A stretch of DNA of 5,830 nt from Betaproteobacteria bacterium. Its GTDB lineage: Bacteria; Pseudomonadota; Gammaproteobacteria; Burkholderiales; Casimicrobiaceae. This document shows, piece after piece, positions 1 through 5,706 of this stretch. Numbering within the stretch: position 1 is the stretch's first letter; every line of letters begins with the position of its first letter. The translations under genes and the position numbers were made by a program. The notes under the pieces were generated by a model. That model did not search any database. It was not told the DNA's origin and saw nothing but the letters and a program-made list of their open reading frames with translations. The DNA lies in contig JAAFHR010000228.1 in NCBI GenBank assembly GCA_013298455.1, positions 1 to 5,830 of the forward strand. Reading direction: 5' to 3'.

Positions 1-131
1 TGAGCCTGAACATGTTCGAAACAACGCCAATAAATCAATTACTTACGCCAACCACTGAAAACGGGAACGCGAAAAACGACTCGCTTCAGCTGTCTCTCCT
101 ATGAGAAACGTTGGGACACTACTGAAGCTAC

Positions 132-998
132 CTAGAATTTAAATCGCGCCATCGTCGTCTCAAAGAAAACTCGAACCGCTGGCTGGCCCGTTACAGGATC
201 TAGCTGATCGCTTACTTTGCGCGCGGACGCCACGATCTGATCGCTAGAGCGTATTTCGATTCGTACTGTTCCTACGTTAGTCGATACGAAGCCAGCCAGT
301 GGGCACGCACGGATGGGGCAATCCGGTCCGGATCGTGGAAGCGGTGCATTGAGGTTCGGGACGAAAAGCTCATCGAGTACCGCCTCAATGACTGAGGGCG
401 AAACCCGACGGCTGCTGTGAATCACAAACCACCGAGCGCCGCCACCGTTGTCAAACAGATTCCACGTGCCAACGAGTGCGCCGCGATTCGCAGGCAGGAG
501 ATCGGGCGATGAGAGGTTATGGGTCAACGCCATGATCGATGCGGCATTTGGCTGCTCAAACCACATGCCGCTCAGGTCGCTCTGTAGTCCTACGCCATCC
601 GCGCTGCTCGTCACCAGCGACCAGTTGCCGATAGTGCGGCCATCATTTGTGGCCACGTTAACGGCCAATTTGCCGACTTTGGCGGGCGTGTACTTCACTT
701 CAATGGCAAACGGCGTCACGGCCTGCGTGCACGGCGCAACGGTGAAGATCACGTTCACTATGACGTTAAGCATGGTTGGATCGGCTGTGGGAGACGCCAA
801 GACCGTTGCAGTATTGGGCGCACAGCCATTGGGCCACAACCCGTCGATCCGAAGCGTTCGCTCAACACCGGGACGCGCGAACTGAGGGCTCGCCGTCAGC
901 TTCGCATCAAATGCAAACTCAGCGGCGGTACTCTGCGCCGCAAAGAGCATCCACAGCGCACTAAAAATACTAAAGGAGAACAGCTTGATTTGTCGCAT
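132..998 (-). CDS. Exported protein of unknown function, two-part beta-rich
   Basis: A 288-residue protein with a clear Sec-type signal peptide: MRQIK, then a hydrophobic stretch at about residues 6-22, then a likely cleavage site after STAA (about residue 26). The mature protein is therefore periplasmic, surface-exposed or released. Residues 27-130 look like a beta-sandwich domain (alternating hydrophobics, VEVKYTPAKVGKLAVNV-like strands). From residue 141 the pattern LSGMWFEQPNAASIMALTHN, then GTWNLFDNGGGARWFVIHSS, resembles a degenerate copy of the repeat often seen in secreted beta/gamma-proteobacterial proteins (SG-WW-P-SG-G then ATW-Y-G-WF). Four cysteines (59, 90, 227, 232) could form two disulfides, which suits an exported protein. 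There are no catalytic motifs and no membrane anchor after the signal peptide. Upstream, AAAGG lies 11 bases before the ATG and is a possible ribosome site. The gene is divergent from a LysR regulator. The function is not recognised; the reading frame and export are fairly secure. Confidence 0.78.
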   Translation of the reverse strand: MRQIKLFSFSIFSALWMLFAAQSTAAEFAFDAKLTASPQFARPGVERTLRIDGLWPNGCAPNTATVLASPTADPTMLNVIVNVIFTVAPCTQAVTPFAIEVKYTPAKVGKLAVNVATNDGRTIGNWSLVTSSADGVGLQSDLSGMWFEQPNAASIMALTHNLSSPDLLPANRGALVGTWNLFDNGGGARWFVIHSSRRVSPSVIEAVLDELFVPNLNAPLPRSGPDCPIRACPLAGFVSTNVGTVRIEIRSSDQIVASARKVSDQLDPVTGQPAVRVFFETTMARFKF

Positions 999-1023
999 AT
1001 CGTTTGGAACCTTTCACTCAAAA

Positions 1024-1045
1024 GCAACGAAAGAATGTAAGTTGC
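1024..1045. promoter_or_regulatory. Candidate operator dyad between divergent genes
   Basis: GCAAC at 1024-1028 is repeated in inverted orientation as GTTGC at 1041-1045, with 12 AT-rich bases between. It lies in the 124 bp region separating the exported-protein gene from the LysR gene, where a LysR-type regulator would normally bind to control itself and its divergent neighbour. The arms are only 5 bp and the classical T-N11-A form is not matched, so chance is a real alternative. No convincing -35/-10 pair was found in this interval. Confidence 0.2.
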
Positions 1046-1122
1046 AGGAGCGAATAATGAACTAACGAATTCAAATCACAACTGAGTTCTCGTTGGCTCC
1101 AGACTTACTTAAACTAATTCAT

Positions 1123-2016
1123 ATGGCGAAAAACATACCTCCCCTCCATGCGCTTCGCGCCTTCGAGGCAGCATCAAGGCTCGGCGGATTCGTTCGCGCA
1201 GCCGAAGAGCTTCACGTGACACCGGCGGCAGTCAGCCATCAAATCAAGCAGCTTGAACACTGGTTGGGGATGAGCTTGTTTGCTAGAGGCGCCCGCGGCG
1301 TCTCGTTGACGACGCCAGGATTAGAGTACGCATCGCGAATTCGTGATGCGTTTGACAAGCTACTGCTGACGACACGAGCCGTGCGCGCCAATCAGTCACG
1401 CAGCATGATCACGATTCGCGCACAGTTTTCGGTCGCAAGTATGTGGCTAATGCCGCGACTGGCGGATTTGTTGCAGTTGCGCCCTGACATAGACGTGAAA
1501 GTCATTGCGCAACAGGGCGAACGGGCGTTTGATAGCACTAGTGCGGATCTGACAATCTACCACGAGCGCCCAAGCGCAGATGGCTTCGTGCAAACGCCGC
1601 TTTTGAGCGGTCAGTTTTCGGTGTATTCGGCACCGGCATTACTCGCACGAATGCCGGTGACCCACGCCCGCGAATTGCTGTCGTGCCCGCTCGTCCACTT
1701 TGCGTTTGAGGATCGCGCTTGGAAGTTTCCCACCTTTGAAGCATGGTTTGAACGCGCTGGCGTCAGCGCCCCCCCGCTATTGCCCGGCTACCGATTCAAT
1801 TCAATGCATCTCGTGGCTTCGGCCTGCGCACGCGGTCTCGGTTTCGCGCTATTGCATGAGCAGTTTTGTTCAGAGCAAATTCGCGCTGGCAATCTCGTAA
1901 AAATCCCGGGGCCAACGATGCCATCAGGCGAGCGATTTGAAGTGGTTTCAAAGAAACGGATATCAGAAGACGTTCGCTATGTTCGCGATTGGCTTATCGC
2001 GCAAGGCGATTTGTAG
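1123..2016 (+). CDS. LysR-family transcriptional regulator, GcvA/AmpR-like
   Basis: A DNA-binding regulator of 297 residues, the usual size for the family. The N-terminus PPLHALRAFEAASRLGGFVR is the typical opening of the GcvA-like branch. The winged helix-turn-helix covers about residues 22-41 (AAEELHVTPAAVSHQIKQLE), followed by the wing LGMSLFARGARGVSLTTPG and a linker helix to about residue 92. The effector-binding domain runs from about residue 95 to the end and opens with ITIRAQFSVASMWLMPRL. I chose the ATG at 1123 because the family motif begins at residue 5 from there. An in-frame TTG at 1093 would add ten residues (MAPDLLKLIH) that do not look like the family; neither start has a good ribosome site. 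The gene is divergent from the exported-protein gene, which makes that gene a possible target. It converges on tyrA with a 19 bp gap and no recognisable terminator. The effector is unknown. Confidence 0.94.
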   Translation: MAKNIPPLHALRAFEAASRLGGFVRAAEELHVTPAAVSHQIKQLEHWLGMSLFARGARGVSLTTPGLEYASRIRDAFDKLLLTTRAVRANQSRSMITIRAQFSVASMWLMPRLADLLQLRPDIDVKVIAQQGERAFDSTSADLTIYHERPSADGFVQTPLLSGQFSVYSAPALLARMPVTHARELLSCPLVHFAFEDRAWKFPTFEAWFERAGVSAPPLLPGYRFNSMHLVASACARGLGFALLHEQFCSEQIRAGNLVKIPGPTMPSGERFEVVSKKRISEDVRYVRDWLIAQGDL

Positions 2017-2035
2017 CGCGGCGTTCGGTCACGCC

Positions 2036-2956
2036 CTATTCCTCTTGACCACCCGCGCCCAATCGTGGCATCGATTCGCCGTGTTCAATATGGCGCTGCC
2101 ATGCGTTCCTTGCGTGGCTGGCTCGACTGAAGCTCGCTTCGATCTGTTCGATGTCACGGGCTTCGCCGCCAGCGAGCCATTGATCGAATGCGTCAAGCCG
2201 TGCACGGTAATCCGCAAGCTGCTGCCGCAGTGCCACACGATTGGCGGCAGAAATGTCGCGCCACATTTCGGGCGAACCGGCAGCGATTCGCGTGAAATCG
2301 CGAAAGCCGCTCGCTGCGAACTTAAAGTAGTCGTCTGCGCTCGGCGATGCAGCGAGCATGTCGACCAAGGCGAATGCGAGCAAATGCGGCAGGTGACTCA
2401 CCGCAGCAAACACATCATCATGCGCTTTGGCCGTCATCGGAAAAACATTTGCGCCTGCGGCGGTCCACATGTCACTCACGCGATTCACTGCTTCCGGGTC
2501 AACGCTGTCGTGACGACAAATCACCACTTTTCGATCACGGTAGAGCGTGGGAAACGCAGCGCTCGCGCCGGTTTTTTCGGTACCGGCAATGGGATGCGCT
2601 GGCACGAACGCACCCACTCGGTCTCCCAAGTTGCTCTGCGCTGCTGCCAGCACGTCTTGCTTCGTACTGCCGCCATCGGTGATGATGCTCGCCGCGCCCA
2701 AGTGAGGTTTGAGCGCGCCGAAAATCGTGCCCATTTGCGCAACTGGCGTCGCTACGAAAATCACGTCTGCCTTTGCCGCAACTTCGATAGAAACAACGTC
2801 ATCAATGATGCCGAGTTTCAGCGCTTCATCTAAGTTGGCGCGGCTTCGCCCGACGCCAACGACGCGCCCCACCGAGCCGCTGGCTTTGAGCGCCAGCGAC
2901 AAAGAGCCACCGATCAGTCCCACGCCAATGATGGCGAGCGTGTTGATGCGAGCCAT
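2036..2956 (-). CDS. tyrA: Prephenate/arogenate dehydrogenase (tyrosine synthesis)
   Basis: A cytoplasmic 306-residue enzyme that oxidatively decarboxylates prephenate (or arogenate) to 4-hydroxyphenylpyruvate (or tyrosine). An N-terminal Rossmann domain starts at once with GVGLIGGS (residues 11-18). Strand 2 ends in VVGVGRSR (33-39) with no acidic residue, which suggests NADP+ rather than NAD+. DGGSTK (94-99) and HPIAGTE (121-127) carry the family's substrate and catalytic residues, with H121 as the likely catalytic His. The helical C-terminal domain contains SHLPHLLAFAL (187-197) and GFRDFTRIA (217-225), where R223 probably binds the prephenate carboxylate. There is no fused chorismate mutase and no ACT domain, so regulation by tyrosine would have to act at the dehydrogenase fold itself. 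The ATG lies 3 bp after the pheA stop, so translational coupling is likely. It is the last gene of the operon; hisC and aroA, common neighbours in relatives, are missing. Confidence 0.95.
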   Translation of the reverse strand: MARINTLAIIGVGLIGGSLSLALKASGSVGRVVGVGRSRANLDEALKLGIIDDVVSIEVAAKADVIFVATPVAQMGTIFGALKPHLGAASIITDGGSTKQDVLAAAQSNLGDRVGAFVPAHPIAGTEKTGASAAFPTLYRDRKVVICRHDSVDPEAVNRVSDMWTAAGANVFPMTAKAHDDVFAAVSHLPHLLAFALVDMLAASPSADDYFKFAASGFRDFTRIAAGSPEMWRDISAANRVALRQQLADYRARLDAFDQWLAGGEARDIEQIEASFSRASHARNAWQRHIEHGESMPRLGAGGQEE

Positions 2957-2959
2957 AAA

Positions 2960-4027
2960 TCAGAGCACGGCGGCGGGGTACGAGCCCACGATCTTGAAGT
3001 AGCTCGCCTGCGCCTTCACGTCGGTGAGTGCGCTCGCTACCTTCGGGTCGCTCACATGGCCTTCGATATCGAGGAAAAAGTAGTATTCCCAGAGCCGATC
3101 CGGCGACGGCCGTGATTCAAAATGCGTCATCGACACGTTGTGGCGTTTCAGTGGTTCGATCAGATCAACCAAGGCACCAGGGCGGTTTTGCGCTGCCAGA
3201 ATCAAACTCGTTTTATCGCGCCCCGATGCATTGACATCTTGCCGACCGAGCACCCAAAAACGCGTGGTATTGTTCGGCGAATCTTCGATGTTTCGAAACA
3301 GAATCGGCACGTTGTAGCGCGTTGCAGCGAGCTCGCCCGCGATGGCGGCACTGCCCGGTGTGATTGAGGCGAGCCGGGCGGCTTCGGCGTTGCTCGCCAC
3401 TGGAATTCGCTCCGCGTGAACCAAGTGTTGCCCAAGCCAACCGGCGGTTTGCGCCAGCGATTGTGAATGCGAATACACCTTAGTAATCGCGGCGAGTTCT
3501 CGCTCCACGCTCATCAAGTTTTGCTGGACGCGGAAATCGATTTCGGCACACACTTTCAGCGGTGATGAGATCGAAAGATCCAGTGTGCGTCCCACAAATC
3601 CTTCAGTTGAATTCACCACCGGAACGACCGCGTAGTCAGCGGTTTTCGCTTCAACTTGACGAAACGCTTCGTCAATCGTTGGACAGGGCTCAAAGGTGGG
3701 CGCTGTGCCGAAATGCTTCGATGCAGCGGCATGACTAAACGTACCCTCAGGCCCTAAAAACGCGATTACCAACGGCTGCTCGAGGGCCATACAGTTACTG
3801 ATGACCTCGCGAAAAATTCGAGCGATGGAATCGTTAGAGAGCGGTCCGGCGTTGGTGGCTTGCAATCGTCGGAGGATTGATGCCTCGCGCTCAGGTCGAT
3901 AGAGCGGCGAGCCGGGTTCCTTGACGTGTCCGACTTGGCGTGCGATGGCGGCGCGCTCGCTAATGAGCTTTAACAATTGCTCATCGATGGTGTCAATTTT
4001 TTGGCGGAGCGTGGAGAGATCAGGCAT
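2960..4027 (-). CDS. pheA: P-protein: chorismate mutase / prephenate dehydratase
   Basis: A 355-residue bifunctional cytoplasmic enzyme that converts chorismate to prephenate and then to phenylpyruvate for phenylalanine. Residues 1-84 form an AroQ-type chorismate mutase helical domain with the expected R8, R25, K36, R47 and E48, ending in CMALEQP (79-85). The dehydratase domain begins at about residue 87 with GPEGTFSH (92-99), continues through the NSTEG motif (139-143) and ends with TRF (255-257), whose threonine is catalytically important in the family. The C-terminal ACT domain (about 272-355) has NRPGAL (281-286) and ESRP (304-307), the phenylalanine-sensing motifs, so feedback inhibition by Phe is expected. 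One oddity is that the usual Glu before NSTEG is Val138 (VPVVNSTEG instead of VP-ENSTEG). The start ATG is 9 bp after the serC stop and tyrA follows after 3 bp, so the three genes are probably one transcript. Confidence 0.97.
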   Translation of the reverse strand: MPDLSTLRQKIDTIDEQLLKLISERAAIARQVGHVKEPGSPLYRPEREASILRRLQATNAGPLSNDSIARIFREVISNCMALEQPLVIAFLGPEGTFSHAAASKHFGTAPTFEPCPTIDEAFRQVEAKTADYAVVPVVNSTEGFVGRTLDLSISSPLKVCAEIDFRVQQNLMSVERELAAITKVYSHSQSLAQTAGWLGQHLVHAERIPVASNAEAARLASITPGSAAIAGELAATRYNVPILFRNIEDSPNNTTRFWVLGRQDVNASGRDKTSLILAAQNRPGALVDLIEPLKRHNVSMTHFESRPSPDRLWEYYFFLDIEGHVSDPKVASALTDVKAQASYFKIVGSYPAAVL

Positions 4028-4036
4028 GGTGAACGA

Positions 4037-5128
4037 TCAAAAACTTGCTTCAAATTCTCGCATGGCAGCAACCAGCGCTTCGACACCCGCAATGGGCATC
4101 GCGTTGTAGATCGATGCGCGCATGCCGCCGCGCACCCGATGCCCTTTGAGCGACATCAAGCCACGCACTTCGCAGAACGCAACGAATTTCGCGTCGGTTT
4201 CCACATTGCCGGAATCAAACACCACGTTCATCCTCGAACGATCTGCCTTGGAAACCGGCGCCGTGAATAGCGCGCTTGTATCAATCGCGTCGTAGAGCAT
4301 CGATGAGCGAGCCGTCGCGCGGCGCTCCATCTCGGCCAAGCCGCCTTGCGCTTTGATCCATTTGAGCGTGAGTGCGGTGACGTAGATCGCGAACACGGGC
4401 GGTGTGTTGAAGAGCGATTTGTTGGCCGCCATGTGTTTGTAGTGAAACACCGATGCGATGGAGTTCGGGGCGCGATCAAGCAAATCATCGCGAACGATCA
4501 CCATCGTCACGCCCGCGGGCCCCACATTTTTTTGCGCCCCTGCGTAGATGAGTCCACACGCCGAGACGTCCATCGGACGCGACAAAAAATGTGACGACGC
4601 ATCAACGATCAGCGGTGAATTGAGCCCCGTGGGTAGATGATGAATCTCGTTACCGTACACCGTTTCATTCGAACAAACGTAGGTGTAACTGGGTGAAGCT
4701 GAGCGCGTCCAATCGCGCTGATTCGGTATCTGCTTGTAGCCGCCAGACTCGCCGCTGGCGATCAGGTGTGTCGAACCAAACTTTTGCGCTTCTTCGAAAG
4801 CACTTTTCGACCAACCGCCTGAAACGAGGTAGTCCGCCGTTTCGCCAGCGCGCAGCAAATTCATAGGCACCATCGCAAATTGACCCCACGCGCCACCCTG
4901 CATGAAGAGCACACGATAGTTCTGGGGAATGGCCAGCAAATCACGAAGGTCTTGCTCAGCCTCGGCGATCAGTGCCTCAAACGCTTTGCCGCGATGCGAC
5001 ACCTCCATGATGCTCGCGCCTTGGCCGACGCCCTTCCACTTCCACTCGGGAAGGTCATCGCGAATCTGTTGCAAGACTTCCGGCGGCAGCATGGCCGGGC
5101 CGGGTGAAAAGTTGTACGGGAGGGTCAT
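4037..5128 (-). CDS. serC: Phosphoserine aminotransferase
   Basis: A PLP enzyme of 363 residues (E. coli SerC has 362). It transfers the amino group of glutamate to 3-phosphohydroxypyruvate, giving phosphoserine; in many bacteria it also serves pyridoxal phosphate synthesis. Visible family signatures are the NFSPGPAMLP opening (6-15), MEVSHRG (41-47), QGGAWGQFAMVPMNLL (77-92) in the cofactor phosphate region, DASSHFLSRP (176-185), the PLP lysine K200 in YAGAQKNVGPAG, NTPPVFAIY for the subunit interface, and GHRVRGGMRASIYNAMP near the end for phosphate binding. Compared with E. coli SerC, recalled from memory, the segment before MEVSHRG is four residues longer (WKWKGVGQGAS) and contains a 6-bp tandem duplication. 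No Shine-Dalgarno sequence is evident before the ATG at 5128. It is the first gene of the serC-pheA-tyrA operon, placed downstream of a REP cluster rather than gyrA. Confidence 0.97.
   Translation of the reverse strand: MTLPYNFSPGPAMLPPEVLQQIRDDLPEWKWKGVGQGASIMEVSHRGKAFEALIAEAEQDLRDLLAIPQNYRVLFMQGGAWGQFAMVPMNLLRAGETADYLVSGGWSKSAFEEAQKFGSTHLIASGESGGYKQIPNQRDWTRSASPSYTYVCSNETVYGNEIHHLPTGLNSPLIVDASSHFLSRPMDVSACGLIYAGAQKNVGPAGVTMVIVRDDLLDRAPNSIASVFHYKHMAANKSLFNTPPVFAIYVTALTLKWIKAQGGLAEMERRATARSSMLYDAIDTSALFTAPVSKADRSRMNVVFDSGNVETDAKFVAFCEVRGLMSLKGHRVRGGMRASIYNAMPIAGVEALVAAMREFEASF
5033..5044 (-). repeat. 6-bp tandem duplication inside serC
   Basis: CTTCCA occurs twice in a row on the plus strand (5033-5038, 5039-5044). 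On the coding strand it reads TGGAAG TGGAAG and encodes Trp-Lys-Trp-Lys (residues 29-32 of SerC). The next codons also repeat a glycine pattern (GVGQG). Together these account for a four-residue extension relative to E. coli SerC, just ahead of the active-site MEVSHRG segment. Confidence 0.7.
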
Positions 5129-5193
5129 CAGCGACGGGACAAGAGCGCATCGGGGCGATGCAACGGGTTCTATTGTCTCTGATTGCTCGGGTG

Positions 5194-5244
5194 TCGCGGC
5201 GAGCCTCTCCTACGTCGAACAGTGTAGGAGCGGCTTGCCGCGAA
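5194..5244. repeat. REP pair 1, head-to-head GTAG palindromes
   Basis: Two REP-type units diverge from a 10-bp spacer (5214-5223). The right unit, plus strand 5224-5244, starts GTAGGAGCGG and folds as GCGG-CTTG-CCGC. The left unit, minus strand 5194-5213, starts GTAGGAGAGG and is a diverged copy (18 of 20 positions agree). As a pair they form a large imperfect stem. GTAG-headed units of this type are known from Stenotrophomonas, Pseudomonas and related genera and are normally mobilised by REP-associated tyrosine transposases encoded elsewhere. They lie about 65 bp upstream of the serC start and could affect its mRNA or supercoiling. Confidence 0.88.
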
Positions 5245-5287
5245 TGAATGGCGCATTGGCCAGGACTCGGCCTTCTCACGGAAGCGG

Positions 5288-5339
5288 TCGCGGTGGAACC
5301 GCTCCTACAGATCAAGCGGTAGGAGCGGTTCCACCGCGA
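5288..5339. repeat. REP pair 2, perfect 21-bp inverted repeat
   Basis: Arms at 5288-5308 (minus orientation) and 5319-5339 (plus) are perfect inverted copies of 21 bp with a 10-bp spacer, the same spacer length as REP pair 1. Each arm begins with GTAGGAGCGG and contains its own small hairpin, GCGGT-TCC-ACCGC. The variant differs from pair 1 on both sides of the small stem in a compensating way (C-G replaced by T-A). The 52-bp unit can form a cruciform or a strong RNA hairpin, a possible transcription or decay barrier. Confidence 0.92.
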
Positions 5340-5377
5340 AAAACCGTCTTTAACGCTGCGGTAAGCGCATCACGAAC

Positions 5378-5399
5378 ATTCGCGGCAAGCCGCTCCTAC
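5378..5399 (-). repeat. Single REP unit next to the antitoxin stop
   Basis: A minus-oriented REP unit identical over 22 bp to the plus-strand unit at 5224-5245, so the two form long outer inverted repeats around REP pair 2. It begins 17 bp downstream of the antitoxin stop codon, a usual REP position in the 3' untranslated region, where it may stabilise or end the message. Its expected head-to-head partner is absent; the antitoxin coding sequence lies there instead. Confidence 0.9.
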
Positions 5400-5416
5400 A
5401 AACGCCGATGATTGGC

Positions 5417-5650
5417 TTAAGCCGCGAGTGCAATGGGGCGCAGCACGATGCTCGACACCGATACTGATGCGTCGTCGCTCAACGTGGACTCGTCGCTCGC
5501 TCCGTCGCCAGTCGACACGACACGCGGTTTAGTGGCAACTAATTGTGCGACTGGCACACCGTTTCGCGCGATCACAACTTCCTCGCCCTTCTCTACGGCA
5601 AAGAGTAGCTGTGACAACTGTGATTTCGCTTGATGAACATTGAACTGCAT
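5417..5650 (-). CDS. Phd/YefM-type antitoxin, apparently orphan
   Basis: A 77-residue protein whose first 43 residues are a textbook Phd/YefM DNA-binding domain: NVHQAKSQLSQLL (4-16), EKGEEVVIARNG (20-31), VPVAQLVATKPR (32-43). In this family the N-terminal part dimerises and binds its own promoter, and the C-terminal tail neutralises a partner toxin (often PIN/VapC, Doc or RelE type). Here the tail (44-77) is rich in Ser (8) and Asp/Glu (5) and ends IVLRPIALAA, unlike the usual toxin-binding tail. Immediately downstream are REP palindromes and serC, and immediately upstream is an unrelated gene end, so no toxin is visible on either side. It may be a relic, a stand-alone repressor, or a partner of a distant toxin. 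The gap to the upstream gene is 56 bp. The ribosome site is weak (GCGAG about 8 bases before the ATG). Confidence 0.85.
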   Translation of the reverse strand: MQFNVHQAKSQLSQLLFAVEKGEEVVIARNGVPVAQLVATKPRVVSTGDGASDESTLSDDASVSVSSIVLRPIALAA

Positions 5651-5706
5651 GATTTAGCTCGCTTTCAGAATGAATTTCAACGGCACTGCCCTCGATGCAA
5701 ACTCGC

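Noticed and set aside
68..77. Ten-base match CGCGAAAAAC shared with 5335-5344 next to a REP unit
   Set aside because: Ten-base matches are expected by chance several times in a window of this length, and the REP core is not present at the left site.
3..104. Open plus-strand frame at the left edge ending in TGA (tail ...NGNAKNDSLQLSLL)
   Set aside because: Thirty-three codons without a recognisable motif; a second frame is also open to position 58. It could be the end of a gene but cannot be supported.
83..128. Inverted repeat GCTTCAG/CTGAAGC after the exported-protein gene, followed by a T-run on the minus strand
   Set aside because: The loop is 32 nt and the T-run is several bases from the stem, so it is a poor intrinsic terminator.
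448..885. 145-codon plus-strand open frame inside the exported-protein gene
   Set aside because: It is antisense to a gene with a clear signal peptide; its composition is unlike a real protein.
1996..2010. Small hairpin ATCGC-GCAAG-GCGAT at the end of the LysR gene as a terminator
   Set aside because: A five-pair stem within the coding sequence and no T-tract following.
1937..2833. 298-codon open frame on the plus strand across tyrA
   Set aside because: It is antisense to a well-supported tyrA, begins inside the LysR gene, is rich in Cys, His and Arg without any domain pattern, and looks like a shadow of GC-rich coding sequence.
5172..5177. GACAAT on the minus strand as a possible -10 box for serC
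   Set aside because: No acceptable -35 hexamer lies 16-18 bp upstream; a promoter cannot be claimed.
4929..5411. 160-codon plus-strand open frame across the serC start and REP cluster
   Set aside because: It is composed of antisense serC and translated REP palindromes; there is no family resemblance and no ribosome site.
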